Source: CAZMNY01 sp964567745 (GTDB lineage: Bacteria; Planctomycetota; Planctomycetia; Pirellulales; Pirellulaceae). From it: a DNA stretch of 64,000 nt. Numbering within the stretch: position 1 is the stretch's first letter; the number at the start of each line of letters is the position of its first letter. The position numbers and the translations under genes are program-made. The DNA lies in NCBI GenBank assembly GCA_964567745.1, contig CAZMNY010000045.1:1-64000 (forward strand). The letters run 5' to 3'. The notes below the pieces were generated by a model, which saw only the letters and a program-made list of their open reading frames with translations, was not told the DNA's origin and ran no database searches. Of the stretch, positions 1-9,613 are shown one piece after another.

Positions 1-374
1 GGTTGCGTCGGCTTTGGTGGCGTCGGCTTGCTTTTCGTGGGCTTTCTTCTCTGCGGCTTGCTTGTCGTCGGCTTGCTTGTCGTCGGCTTGCTTGTGGTCG
101 GCTTGCTTGTGGATTGACTCGTTGCTGGCTCAGTCTTTTTCGGCTTACTGTATGGCTTCTTCAGCTCACCAGCAGTCGGCTGGGGCGGTGACTCCGGCTT
201 TTGTTTCGCTGCTGGGGTCTTCTTACGAACCGGCTGGGCACCAAAGTACGACCCCAGGCCGCCGTCGGCGGAAAAAGCGAGGCTATTTCCTACGAGGCAT
301 GCGCTTATCGCTATGACGAGCGTAAATCGCTGCGCCTGAACGCCGCGAGTAATTGAACAAGCTGAGCGCTTCAT
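1..374 (-). CDS. Secreted Thr/Lys/Pro repeat protein, partial (C-terminus off window)
   Basis: Reads leftward off the window edge, so only about the first 124 residues are visible. The ATG at 374-372 follows a strong GGAGG ribosome binding site. The N-terminus is basic, then hydrophobic (about residues 15-33, ending Leu-Ala-Phe-Ser-Ala), which looks like a signal peptide. After a short Gly-rich stretch the protein becomes a Lys/Pro/Thr/Ser low-complexity region with perfect five-residue TSKPT repeats and looser copies, about residues 85-124. The underlying 15-bp DNA repeat is visible at about 54-110. No enzyme domain is seen; such regions usually act as envelope-spanning or cell-surface linkers. 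Function unknown. The start, signal peptide and repeat frame agree with each other, so I am fairly confident it is a gene. Confidence 0.72.
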   Translation of the reverse strand, partial: MKRSACSITRGVQAQRFTLVIAISACLVGNSLAFSADGGLGSYFGAQPVRKKTPAAKQKPESPPQPTAGELKKPYSKPKKTEPATSQSTSKPTTSKPTTSKPTTSKPQRRKPTKSKPTPPKPTQ

Positions 375-752
375 TCGTTCCCCCTCCACCGGTCTCTAAG
401 AACTCAGGCCAACTTTGTTGGATTGGCACCGCGCTCGAAATCCATCGTCCACAACCTTTGACCATATTGACGCATCAAAATGCCAACGGACCGAGGACGT
501 GCTTGATTGGATTTATCGGACTAGGCGAATAGGGAATTGAGAAAATGTACCAATATTTCGGGTTGCAGGAATGGAATCGGTCGGTTTGGTCCTTGCGACT
601 GGCTGATTTTTACCCTTGTCACATCCCATTTTACCGGTGTTTTCCGCACAAACCGAGTCAATTCATCCGATAAGAACCATTGAGCAAGCGGTGCAGTTTG
701 ATTTTGAGCCGCGGACCCCAGGACAGCCTCTTCGCGCGAGGGACACGCGATC
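375..752. other. Intergenic region between divergent genes
   Basis: Separates the minus-strand repeat protein from the plus-strand gene at 753. It probably carries both promoters. I see no convincing ORF, RNA gene or repeat in it. Confidence 0.5.
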
Positions 753-2186
753 ATGACGCGTCAAAAGCAGTTTCAAGACAGACGGCGCCTAATTGGCGCG
801 ATCGCGTTGGGGCCCCTGTCCGCCGCTGTCGGCAACGCGCGCGAGCCGATTCGGAGCGTCGCCAATGCTCGCACGCTACTTCCGGATGCATTGCTCTCAC
901 CCAGGTCGCCGAAGCGCGTAACACACCGTGGCTGGGAGATTCGTGAGCGGACTTATACGATTGTCGCCAATGGCGGCGAGGCGGAAGCGCGTTATGCGAG
1001 CCGTCATTTTCGTGAGGCATGGGACAAGACGCTGCGACTGGCCGACAATTTTCAATCGATGCACCGTCAAGTTGGATTCGCCAACGCCTCGACTCTCGTT
1101 TTCTTCGATAGCTATGGTGTCGGCGAGGGCCGTCGGACACAGCAGTACCCGGTCGGCTCGCAATTTGTGGTCCACGTATGCCCCTCGGCGGGACGCCGGG
1201 AAAACCCGATCTCTCAATCAGAAGTCCACCGCGGTGCCACGGCGGCGTTTCTGCACGCGTGCAACCTCGACGCCTCGCTTCCAAATTGGTTTAGCCAGGG
1301 TCTGCAGAGTTACATCGACCATACGTTTGACGACGATTTTCAGACGACTGCCGCCGTCGACCGGCCGCTCCAGATACCGCAGCCAAATCGTTGGACTCGC
1401 ACCCGGAAGCCGAGATTTCGAGATGGGGCTTCGCGCTTCAACGAACCGGTCGCAAGCGAAGTGGGGGCGATGGGCGCTTGGGTTCAGTTCTTGCTTGAGG
1501 CCGACGGTGGACGCTACGCCGCGCGGACGTTTAAGGCGCTTGCCGATGGGCCGAACGCCAAGCACCGGCTCGCGCAGCTCAGGCAAAGTCTGACTGCGTC
1601 GTTCGACAACTGGCGAGAACAACCGTCGCCTCCGCCGAGTTTGTTTCCCGTTCAAACGGGGAGTGAAAAATCGTTGCGTTTGCAGGCAGACCTGTTTACG
1701 CTCCTCCGGCTCGCGCGTCGTTGGAGCCAAGACGAGGAAAGGCAGCCCGCTTCCACAATAGGGACGACGTCTTTGCGCGTGCACGAATTCAAGGCGGCGG
1801 ACGCGAACACGGTTCCGGCCGCTGACGCGACCAAGACGCCCAATGCCCAGGGCGATGAGTCGTTGTCCGAAGCAGTTGACATGTCCCCCGTGAGGCAGAG
1901 GTTCCTTCACTCCTCGTGGTCGATCAATGCCCCTGGCGGCGGTTGGTTGGATGAGCGGGCGGCCAAAGACATCTCGGATCGATTGCAACTCGATACCGCT
2001 CGAGTTGGATTACAAAGATCGAAAACACATTGGACCGTACGATATCAGTGGGACCGGTCGACCGAGTTGATCGGCGAGTGGTTCGAAAAGGAAAACGAGC
2101 CGGGTATGATTACATTCCGACTTCGATCCTTCGAAGAACGCAAACCGGTCACGCAAGAGAACTCAACGACTGAGTCAGATACGTAA
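753..2186 (+). CDS. Secreted protein resembling a catalytically degenerate DUF1570-type metallopeptidase
   Basis: 477 residues. The N-terminus has an RRR patch followed by a hydrophobic run (residues 9-28), suggesting an exported, possibly Tat-like, protein. Residues 159-180 have the layout of a zinc-metallopeptidase active-site helix followed by the 'P-x-W-F-S-x-G-L-x-x-Y' segment seen in planctomycete DUF1570 / peptidase MA-like proteins. The motif reads H-R-G-A-T instead of H-E-x-x-H, so the catalytic Glu and second His are missing and activity is doubtful. The C-terminal half (from about residue 300) is unrecognised. Family assignment is by pattern only. It stands alone, 207 bp before the next gene's start. 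Confidence 0.7.
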   Translation: MTRQKQFQDRRRLIGAIALGPLSAAVGNAREPIRSVANARTLLPDALLSPRSPKRVTHRGWEIRERTYTIVANGGEAEARYASRHFREAWDKTLRLADNFQSMHRQVGFANASTLVFFDSYGVGEGRRTQQYPVGSQFVVHVCPSAGRRENPISQSEVHRGATAAFLHACNLDASLPNWFSQGLQSYIDHTFDDDFQTTAAVDRPLQIPQPNRWTRTRKPRFRDGASRFNEPVASEVGAMGAWVQFLLEADGGRYAARTFKALADGPNAKHRLAQLRQSLTASFDNWREQPSPPPSLFPVQTGSEKSLRLQADLFTLLRLARRWSQDEERQPASTIGTTSLRVHEFKAADANTVPAADATKTPNAQGDESLSEAVDMSPVRQRFLHSSWSINAPGGGWLDERAAKDISDRLQLDTARVGLQRSKTHWTVRYQWDRSTELIGEWFEKENEPGMITFRLRSFEERKPVTQENSTTESDT

Positions 2187-2393
2187 CCGTTCGTGCGATA
2201 AAACGTCGCGGCGCATAAACGCCCCGACGATCTCTTCTCTCGCGGCGATTGGAATCCGGCTGGCCCCAACGCCGCGCTCAATCGAATACCGTCACGTCTG
2301 GCTGTTGCCCAGGTATGGCGGTCCCGACGTCGCGATTAAGATACACTCTTAGACGAACGTTTGTTCATTCGTTCTTGCCATTGGAGATCTGTC

Positions 2394-4598
2394 ATGAATC
2401 GCGTTGAGACCAACAAGCGGCTGCTTAAATCTTCCGCAATGCGAGTGACGATACTCGCTCTTGCGATTGTGATAACAGGCCCGTCGATTTCGCTCGCCCA
2501 ACAAGAAGCCGCCGATCGAAACAAGCCTCGCTTCTACTCGATCAAGATGAACGGAAACATTATTGGGTACGCCGTCGTTGAACAGGAGACGGCCGAAGAA
2601 GACGGCAAGCCGACGCTGCTGCTCAAGTCGGAAACGTCGCTGAAATTCGCCATGCAAGGAAAAGAGCGAAGCACGCTGCTGAAGTCCGAGACGCGACTCC
2701 GCCCAAAAACGCGTGAGTTGTTGAGTTATCGTTTGAAGAGTACGGCAAACAAGGCTGTTGGCCACGTCGAATCGAAATTCAAAGACAACGTCGCCTTGAA
2801 TTGGCGCTATGCAGATGACAGCCAGCGCGGCGAACCCAAGGAGGTTAAGCTTCCCAAAGGCGCGATCGTGCTCGGCAGCAACAACTTCGCCCACTGGCAA
2901 TTGTTGCTCGATGCCGCTCGAAAAAACGCCAAGGACAATGCCGCTCGAGTCCCGGTCTTTCTACCCGATGCCGGACAATTGGACACGTTTGAATTAGTTC
3001 GATCCGAGCCGGAAGAAATAGAGGTGGCGGGGACCAAGCGACGTTGCGTCTTATGGCGGCTCGAGAAAGCCAACCTGGAGGCCTTGGCCGACGCGAAGAC
3101 TCATGAATTCGTCGCGCTTCACTTGCCTGGCCAGAAGACGAGAATTGAATTGGCCAATGAGAGCATCGTCAAGTTGGCGCAAAAGTCGCGTGCCGAAGAG
3201 ATTCTCGCTCGACACTTCTCTCAATCGAACGTCCTGTTCAACGACTTTCTCGCTGTCAGCCGTATGGTGGCCAAAATCGACGTACGGGTCATAGGCTCTG
3301 GAATTCAAAACGACGCGTCGGTGCTCAACACGGCGATGCAGAAATTTGAGGGCACGAAAGAGAAGGACCATATCGTCGGAGTCGTCGTCGTCAAGACAAC
3401 GCCATACGATGCGTCAGCGTCACCCGCATTCCCCTCGTCCTCGGAGGCCGACAAAACGATGGCGCCCTGGTTGGCCTCGACGGATTTTATCGAGTCTAAA
3501 GATCCGGCGATCAAAGCGCTCTCCGCCAAGTTGACCGACGGTGCCAAGACGCGATGGAAAGCAGTCAGCAAGATCGGCCAATGGGTCTCGAAGGAGATCG
3601 CTTACACGATTGCCGATACGCCATCGGCTCGCCTTGCACTAAAGACCAGAGAGGGCGATTGCGGCCCCCACTCGACGCTCTCGGTCGCTTTGATGCGCGC
3701 CGCGGGCATTCCGTCGCGTTTGGTCGGCGGCTTGGTGTATACACCGAGTTTCGGCGGCAGTTTCGGGCAGCACGCTTGGGTGGAGGTGCACATGGGCAGC
3801 GCCGGCTGGTTGGCCTTCGATCCGACGACGGGCGAATTCGAGAAGATGAGTGCGACCCATATCAAACTGTTTGAAGGCATGGGCGGCGTCTTGCCCGAAT
3901 CGATAGAAGTCGAATCGTATCACCCGCCGAACAAGCGAGTCGCGACGACCAACCCGAGCAAGGCAAGGCCGCTGGCTTGGAAGATGGACAAAGAATACAC
4001 GTTCCATTTTAAACAAGGCGAGAAAGCACTGGGCGATGAATCGTTCACGATCAAGGAGGTCAAACGCGATGGAAAGTCCGCCTTTGAGCTCACGAGCAAG
4101 ATCAAGCTGAATGTCAATTTTCTGACATCACTCAACAGCAGCACCACGCTCGTGGTTCAGCCAAACGCCTTGCCGATTTCGTTTCAACGCGAACTCTCGG
4201 TGCTGATCCAGAGAGTCAAGATCGAGTGCGAATTCAAGGACCAGAGCGTCGCGGTCAAGACGAGCGGGACAACGAACCTATCGCGCGAAGTCAAGCTCGC
4301 GCCGGGCACCTACTGTTTTGACAACAACCTGATGGGGTGCTTCGCCTTGATTTGTTCTCAACTCGACCTCAAGCCGGGAGAGCCGATTACGGTTCAGACG
4401 TTTCATCCGTCATCGCTACAAATCATTCCGCTCACTTTTACCGCCAAGCCATTGGCCTCGATCAAAATAGGCGGTCAGGATGTGGAGTGCTACGAATGCT
4501 TGGTGATGCCGATCAAGAACACCTTCTGGATTGCGAAAGACGGTCGATTCGTTCGAGCGCAGCAGGGCAATCTGGTGATCGAGTTGAAAGATGAGTGA
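2394..4598 (+). CDS. Secreted transglutaminase-like (cysteine protease fold) protein
   Basis: 734 residues from the ATG at 2394, chosen over an in-frame TTG at 2361 because GGAG at 2383-2386 is correctly spaced for it. A hydrophobic signal sequence ends at a LAQQ-like cleavage site about 35 residues in. The transglutaminase core carries the triad: Cys423 in EGDCGPHST, His460 in GQHAWVEVH and Asp476 in FDPTTG. Members of this superfamily act as cysteine proteases, amidases or cross-linking enzymes, here probably in the periplasm or outside the cell. The flanking N- and C-terminal regions (residues 1-370 and 500-734) are beta-rich and unrecognised. Probably monocistronic; the downstream gene is convergent, 12 bp away. 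Confidence 0.88.
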   Translation: MNRVETNKRLLKSSAMRVTILALAIVITGPSISLAQQEAADRNKPRFYSIKMNGNIIGYAVVEQETAEEDGKPTLLLKSETSLKFAMQGKERSTLLKSETRLRPKTRELLSYRLKSTANKAVGHVESKFKDNVALNWRYADDSQRGEPKEVKLPKGAIVLGSNNFAHWQLLLDAARKNAKDNAARVPVFLPDAGQLDTFELVRSEPEEIEVAGTKRRCVLWRLEKANLEALADAKTHEFVALHLPGQKTRIELANESIVKLAQKSRAEEILARHFSQSNVLFNDFLAVSRMVAKIDVRVIGSGIQNDASVLNTAMQKFEGTKEKDHIVGVVVVKTTPYDASASPAFPSSSEADKTMAPWLASTDFIESKDPAIKALSAKLTDGAKTRWKAVSKIGQWVSKEIAYTIADTPSARLALKTREGDCGPHSTLSVALMRAAGIPSRLVGGLVYTPSFGGSFGQHAWVEVHMGSAGWLAFDPTTGEFEKMSATHIKLFEGMGGVLPESIEVESYHPPNKRVATTNPSKARPLAWKMDKEYTFHFKQGEKALGDESFTIKEVKRDGKSAFELTSKIKLNVNFLTSLNSSTTLVVQPNALPISFQRELSVLIQRVKIECEFKDQSVAVKTSGTTNLSREVKLAPGTYCFDNNLMGCFALICSQLDLKPGEPITVQTFHPSSLQIIPLTFTAKPLASIKIGGQDVECYECLVMPIKNTFWIAKDGRFVRAQQGNLVIELKDE

Positions 4599-4610
4599 CT
4601 TTTCTGACGG

Positions 4611-4910
4611 TCACTTTTGCGATTTCTTTTTAGCGTACGTTTTCATCGTGGCGAGAAACGAACTCGCGCCAGCAATAACGGCAAGAAGAAACGCGATGAG
4701 CGTGTAAATCGCGATTGCAACGATGCTCACTGGCGGCAGCGGCAATAGGGCCGGGGCGATGAGCAAACAGGCCAACGCGCCCGCAAAAACCAAAATGGCG
4801 CCAATGCTCGCCACAACGTAAGCGTAGAACGGCGGAGATGAAGCTTTGCCCGCCGGCGATTGATTTGGTTTTGAGCACTCTTCGCTTGGAGACTCGAATG
4901 GATTCGTCAT
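4611..4910 (-). CDS. Small membrane protein with two predicted transmembrane segments
   Basis: 99 residues. The first 25 are polar and rich in Pro, Ser and Glu. Two long hydrophobic segments (about residues 28-53 and 60-85) are followed by a Lys-rich tail, suggesting both ends are cytoplasmic. No family recognised. It ends 12 bp from the convergent transglutaminase gene and is followed upstream by the amidohydrolase gene on the same strand (52 bp gap), so the two could be co-transcribed. Confidence 0.65.
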   Translation of the reverse strand: MTNPFESPSEECSKPNQSPAGKASSPPFYAYVVASIGAILVFAGALACLLIAPALLPLPPVSIVAIAIYTLIAFLLAVIAGASSFLATMKTYAKKKSQK

Positions 4911-4962
4911 CTGTCTCAGCCGACACTTTTAGTATCGCATTGCGCCTGCCATTTGATTTCGA

Positions 4963-6285
4963 TCACTTCGACTCATTCTTGTAGACGACGCCTTCCTTCA
5001 TGACGAAGTTGACGTTGCGAGTGAGTTTAATATTATCGAGCGGATTGCCTCGGACTGCGACGAGATCGGCAATCTTGCCTTTTTCCAGCGTGCCCAAGCG
5101 ATCGTCAATTCGAAGTAGTTTGGCTGCTTCAATGGTCGCTGATTGAATCGCTTTCATCGGTGGCATGCCTCCGGCGACCATCAGTTCAAACTCGCGAGCG
5201 TTTTCACCGTGAGCGGAGACGCCCGAGTCGGTGCCGAATGCAATTTTCACTCCCGATGCGTGCGCCCTAGCGAAAGTTCGCTGAATCACGGGGCCGATCG
5301 AGGCGGCCTTGGGGCGGACGATGGCGGGAAAGTAGTCGTCGTCTTTCGCCTTCTCGGCTACCCAGACTCCCGCCGAAATTGTGGGCACCAGATAGGTGCC
5401 GCGCTCTTTCATGAGCTGCATGATCTCGTCGGTCATGAACGTGCCGTGTTCGATCGACGTCACGCCCGCCAAAACGGCTCGCTTCATACCTTCGGCGCCA
5501 TGAGCGTGGACGGCGATTGTCATCCCGTAGTCCTTTGCAGTCTCAACAATCGCCTCCAATTCATCGTCAGTGAATTGAGGGTTCATGCCATTACTGGCCA
5601 AACTCAAGACGCCGCCTGTCGCCGTCAGCTTGATCAAGTCGGCGCCGTCTTTGTATCGTTGCCGAACTGCCTTTCTCGCGTCGTCCGTTCCGTTGATGAC
5701 TCCGTCCACCGGCGTGCCGTCTCGTCGAAATCCGCCCTTGATGCCATTCGTCGGGTCGGCGTGTCCACCCGTCGTGGCAAGCGATTTTCCCGACGTGAAG
5801 ATTCGCGGGCCGACGATATAGCCCTTGTCAATTGCCGTGCGAAGCGAAACCGAATTGATTCCGTTGTCGCCCAAGTCCCGCACGGTCGTGAATCCGGCCA
5901 ACAACGTCTTCTTGGCGTACACAGTTGATCGCAAAGCGTAGTCGGATTCATGCATAAAGAACCTGTCCGAGTAAACTTTCTTGTGATGCTGCGACATCAA
6001 GTGGGTGTGCATGTCCATCCATCCGGGCATCACAGTGCAGTCGCGCAAGTCGATGACCGAATCGCTTGGCTTGGCCGCAACATACCCGTCGAGAATCGCC
6101 ACGATTTTTCCGTCGCGAACCACGACCGTTTTCTGCGTCTGCGCTTGATCGTCGCGACCATTGATCAAGCGTCCTGCCTGAATCAGCGTCGCCGTATCCG
6201 CGCTGCTGGCGATGTTGGCGAGCCCAACGACCAATGAGGCAAAAAGGGCGATCTTGATTGGAGTCGTCAATCGTGGGACTTTCAT
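4963..6285 (-). CDS. Secreted amidohydrolase (imidazolonepropionase / Xaa-Pro dipeptidase-like)
   Basis: 440 residues with a signal peptide of about 29 residues. Metal-dependent amidohydrolase superfamily features are in order: the beta-strand-1 metal motif H-T-H in MDMHTHL (about residue 93), a conserved Asp-Gly segment, a 'K-L-T-A-T-G-G' strand, H-A-H-G and E-H-G-T histidines, and the catalytic Asp in FGTDSG near residue 350. The C-terminal strand 'G-x-I-A-D-L-V-x-V-x-G-N-P-L' is the usual end of the composite beta domain. These secreted enzymes typically hydrolyse dipeptides or cyclic amides; the substrate cannot be set from sequence. The start codon is 292 bp from the divergent subtilase gene. 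Confidence 0.9.
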   Translation of the reverse strand: MKVPRLTTPIKIALFASLVVGLANIASSADTATLIQAGRLINGRDDQAQTQKTVVVRDGKIVAILDGYVAAKPSDSVIDLRDCTVMPGWMDMHTHLMSQHHKKVYSDRFFMHESDYALRSTVYAKKTLLAGFTTVRDLGDNGINSVSLRTAIDKGYIVGPRIFTSGKSLATTGGHADPTNGIKGGFRRDGTPVDGVINGTDDARKAVRQRYKDGADLIKLTATGGVLSLASNGMNPQFTDDELEAIVETAKDYGMTIAVHAHGAEGMKRAVLAGVTSIEHGTFMTDEIMQLMKERGTYLVPTISAGVWVAEKAKDDDYFPAIVRPKAASIGPVIQRTFARAHASGVKIAFGTDSGVSAHGENAREFELMVAGGMPPMKAIQSATIEAAKLLRIDDRLGTLEKGKIADLVAVRGNPLDNIKLTRNVNFVMKEGVVYKNESK

Positions 6286-6576
6286 CTGTTGCTTTCTGAC
6301 GAGGGGCGAGCAAAAAACGCGGACGGACGATTATAACGAGATCACCTCGCCCATGTAGCGGCCCAGTTGACGACCCAGTTGACGACTCGGTCGATGCCCA
6401 GTTGAGGGGGCTCGTGCGGGCACGCGAAGTTTCCTCGCAGAACATCAAAGATTCTGTCATTCGGCTTGTGATTGAGGTAAATTGAGCATGCCTCAATAAT
6501 CGGGCTCCACACGCGGGCTCACCGCCAAGCCGAGCCCATCTAAGTCAGACTCCGGCGCTGTACAAGGGCCCATTCA

Positions 6577-8583
6577 ATGACGATTCATGCCGAGATCAAT
6601 CGAAGCCGCAAGCGGATTAGCTCAAAACAGATTCGGTTTGCAAGCCGGTTGTGGCGCTCTCGAGCTGGGCTGTTTTCATGCCTGTTCGTTTGCCTGCCCG
6701 CGTTGTTCTCGGCGACTCCCGCCAAGGCGCAGAACGATGCGCCCAACGCAGCGCAAGGAAAGCTGCCAACGGAAAAGCTCCCGGGCGAGGGAGTCTGGTT
6801 GATGCCGATCTTGAAGAATCAAGGCCAGACGCGAGCGAGGCCGATTCGTGTGACGGTCTGGTTTGAAGACCAATTCTTAGGCGACGGTGAATCGTATCGA
6901 CGGCATGCCAAGACATACGCCGGTTGGAAGCGTCGGGAATTGCGAACTGCGGTCATCGCGACGTTAAAGGATCTCAATGACAAGTCCTTTGCCGCGGCCA
7001 AAGAGTCGCTTGACGAGTTGAAGAGCAAGGGGATCGTGTCGGGGATCGAGCGTCATTGGGTCGTGAACGGTTTCAGCTGCAACGTCAAAGCGAGCGACCT
7101 TGATGCGTTGGGAAAAACGCCCGGCGTGAGAAAAATATTTCGAGGGTTCGGCCGCCGTCCCGTCTCCGGGCAATCGAATGCTATCGCCGTCAAAACCGCA
7201 CCCAAGTCGGAACGCCAAGAGTTTTCCGCCGACCGGTATTTGCACCCTTGGTACACCCGCAGTTTGCTCGCCGATCGAGTTTGGAGAGAGTTTGGGATCA
7301 CGGGCAAGGGGACGCTCAATGTCATCCACGATTTCAATTTTGTCTTTTCGGACAACTTTGCCTACAACGTCTACCGCAACGAAGCGGAAGTGCCGGGCAA
7401 CGGTGTCGACGACGATAGGAACGGACTCATCGACGACTATCACGGCTACAATTTTCAAGCTAACTCGGCGCGTCTAACGACGGTTTCAGTGCAGCCCAAC
7501 CGCGCCGATCCGCGGAATCTACATGGATCGATGTGCGCGGCAATCGTCTGCGGCGCCGGTCGGCCCAAAACGAAACACGAGTTTGGTATTGCGCCCGAGG
7601 GTCGTTGGGCGGGCGTAATCGGCAGCGGGCGATTGGAGGCGGCCGTCGAGTGGGCCATCGAGCACAATGCAGATACTTACAGTATGAGTTTTTCCATGCC
7701 GGGGCTCGGCGAATTCCGATCGCATTGGCGGAAGGTGATGGAGCACGGTTCGTTTTGCGGCGTCTACTTTGTTTCCGGCGCAGGCAACTTTGCTCGGTCG
7801 GCCAGAGTGCCCGTGCAGATGAGGACGCCCGAAGACATTCCCGAAGTCGTCTTCGCGGCCGCGGGCGTGCAACGCAACCTTTCCCGCACTACGTTCTCCA
7901 GCAAAGGCCCCGTCGATTGGACGCTGGAGCATTACAAAGACGGACGAGTTCAGAAGCCGGAAGTCTGCGCGTTCAATCAGGATCTCCCCTTGATGATTCC
8001 CAACGGCCAGGTGATTCCCCGCGGGATGAATGGAAACTCGTTCGCCGGTCCGATGTTTTGCGGCTCGATCGCGCTGATGGTCTCCGCCGATCCCGACTTG
8101 CTCCCTTGGGACTTGAAGACAATCATCACTTCGACGGCGCTCGATGTCGCGGCGAAGGGAGTCGACGATGAGACTGGGCACGGACTGATTAATTGTTATC
8201 GCGCCGTAAAGGAAGTGCTGCGAAAGAAAGCGATCCGCGAGGGCAAGGATGCGTCGGCATATGAAGGCCGAGTCAAAGGAGACGAGCTCGATATAGACGA
8301 ACTCAAGAAGAAGCTCGTTTCTCGATTCACCGTCGCTCGCGTGCAGCCGAACAGCGCTGCGGCGCGGGAAGGCGTTCGGCCCGGCGATGCAATTCTCAGC
8401 TGCGGTGGCAAGGCGACTAAGAACATGCAACAGTTCCGCGCCGCCAAAGCCGCAGCGTCAAAAGACGCCGAGACCGTCGTTGTCGTGTTTCTGCGCGGCG
8501 AAGAGGAGAGAACCGTCAAGTTTAAACCAGGCAACTGGGGTATGGCCGCTGGCCCCGCCTTTGGCGAGCCTGTGTTTCGTTAA
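6577..8583 (+). CDS. Secreted subtilisin-like serine protease (S8) with C-terminal PDZ domain
   Basis: 668 residues with a signal sequence at about residues 25-50. The S8 triad is Asp252 (VIHDFNF), His316 (LHGSMCAA) and Ser488 (GNSFAGPMF). Between Asp and His lies a 'G-x-D-D-D-x-N-G-x-I-D-D' loop common in secreted subtilases. A helix-rich region before residue 210 is probably an inhibitor-type propeptide. Residues about 590-650 form a PDZ domain ('P-N-S-A-A-x-x-x-G-V-R-P-G-D-A-I-L-S'), which would recruit C-terminal peptides to the protease. The protein is probably periplasmic or extracellular. A hairpin 100-150 bp downstream may end transcription. Confidence 0.9.
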   Translation: MTIHAEINRSRKRISSKQIRFASRLWRSRAGLFSCLFVCLPALFSATPAKAQNDAPNAAQGKLPTEKLPGEGVWLMPILKNQGQTRARPIRVTVWFEDQFLGDGESYRRHAKTYAGWKRRELRTAVIATLKDLNDKSFAAAKESLDELKSKGIVSGIERHWVVNGFSCNVKASDLDALGKTPGVRKIFRGFGRRPVSGQSNAIAVKTAPKSERQEFSADRYLHPWYTRSLLADRVWREFGITGKGTLNVIHDFNFVFSDNFAYNVYRNEAEVPGNGVDDDRNGLIDDYHGYNFQANSARLTTVSVQPNRADPRNLHGSMCAAIVCGAGRPKTKHEFGIAPEGRWAGVIGSGRLEAAVEWAIEHNADTYSMSFSMPGLGEFRSHWRKVMEHGSFCGVYFVSGAGNFARSARVPVQMRTPEDIPEVVFAAAGVQRNLSRTTFSSKGPVDWTLEHYKDGRVQKPEVCAFNQDLPLMIPNGQVIPRGMNGNSFAGPMFCGSIALMVSADPDLLPWDLKTIITSTALDVAAKGVDDETGHGLINCYRAVKEVLRKKAIREGKDASAYEGRVKGDELDIDELKKKLVSRFTVARVQPNSAAAREGVRPGDAILSCGGKATKNMQQFRAAKAAASKDAETVVVVFLRGEEERTVKFKPGNWGMAAGPAFGEPVFR

Positions 8584-9068
8584 CATTCGTCGTGGGCGCG
8601 GCGCTGTTTGCTGTCACAAAAAACAGGGCGCAAGAAACAGGTTTGGTCGCACTGACAACCTAGCGTGTTACCACAGGCTACGATGAGGTTGGCCTTCGGC
8701 CGTGTGAATGCCATTCACACTGGCTGAAGGAATTCTTCACTCGACTTCCCTACTATCGAGACAGCGCCGCGTTTTAAGCCGCAGTCGATGGCGAACCCGT
8801 GACATCCGACGAACTCGACTTCCTCCTCCCCGATCGCTGGCTCGCCGAACACCCTGACCACAAATGGGAAATCGACGACATCCGCAGGCAAGAGCGACAA
8901 GCCAAACAATAACTCGCTCGCCAAACCGTGTACTTCACGGAACGCTCACCCCTAATGCGCCTCATTGACTTGCGCGAAACACCACAAGATCGAATGCCCA
9001 GCGGTTGCCCGGTTTTATCGAGTTAATGTTCCCGAAAGTGGCTGCTGACCTTTAATCGCAAACGCTCC
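8584..9068. other. Intergenic region with gene debris, distal end of the integron
   Basis: No intact gene. On the + strand at about 8790-8911 a stop-free stretch without a usable start encodes an acidic, protein-like sequence (SDELDFLLPDRWLAE) ending in TAA; it looks like the tail of a lost gene. The inverted repeat at 8691-8730 is listed separately. No clear attC was found here, so the last cassette lacks a recognisable terminal attC. Confidence 0.4.
8691..8730. repeat. Long imperfect inverted repeat (hairpin)
   Basis: Inner arms GTGTGAATG / CATTCACAC are perfect with one base between them. They are flanked by CCTTCGGCC / GGCTGAAGG, giving about 18 paired positions per arm. It has no T-run, so an intrinsic terminator for the subtilase gene is possible but not typical; it could equally be a remnant of a mobile element. 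Confidence 0.55.
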
Positions 9069-9544
9069 TCACGAGGTGTCGGTGACCAGAAAACTTAAAT
9101 GCAATTCGCAATGTCGGCAATGAAGTTGATCCCACTGCTCGCGGCGCATTGCTCCCAATACAGGATGCGCGCGCCGCTGTGTTTCAGTCTTCATGCGATT
9201 CAGCGCCGTGCGTATCTCCCGCACGCCTTCCTCCCAGGTAGTTTCTAAGGGCAGCAGCACGGCGGCCGCCTTGGGCAGTCGCAGACCTGGCGACATCTGC
9301 TTGGAGAGGATCCTGCCCTTCATCAACTTCACCGCGGTGCGCGTCACAAATGGCACCTTCACGTCGATGCCGTCGAGACAGCCAAGCATCAGAATGGTGA
9401 GATGGTCGAGATTTTGCCCCGGTGACCAGTTGCAAGCGAACGCACGTTGCCCTGACAAAGGTAATCTACGTCGTCGATGATTTCATCAAGCGTGTTGAAG
9501 ATCAATGTGCGGCGACCAGTGACTTTGGACGTATCGATGGGCAT
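9069..9544 (-). pseudogene. DUF1569-type cassette gene with a single-base frameshift
   Basis: The C-terminal about 120 residues read as a DUF1569 protein: W-S-P-G-Q-N-L-D-H-L near the start, then a 'D-G-I-D-V-K-V-P' segment and a C-terminal R-E-Q-W-D-Q-L-H-x-R-H-x-E-L-H-L-S-F. The true start appears to be the ATG at 9544, giving MPIDTSKVTGRR and a further 28 sensible residues in another frame. The two halves join if one G is restored near 9432-9434 (a GGC codon read as GC before AAC-TGG). So this is either a pseudogene or an assembly error. DUF1569 proteins have a DinB-like four-helix look; no activity is established here. It is the last cassette of the array. Confidence 0.75.
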
Positions 9545-9613
9545 ATGGCGATTCGGTAGGCGGGTAGTGTCGGCTTACTCGGCACTCGACTTCAAAAACT
9601 TGTGACGCCGAAC

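Noticed and set aside
5143..5928. A 261-codon + strand open frame
   Set aside because: Antisense to the amidohydrolase gene; codon-composition shadow.
7519..8430. A 303-codon minus-strand open frame
   Set aside because: Antisense to the subtilase, whose catalytic triad and PDZ domain are clear.
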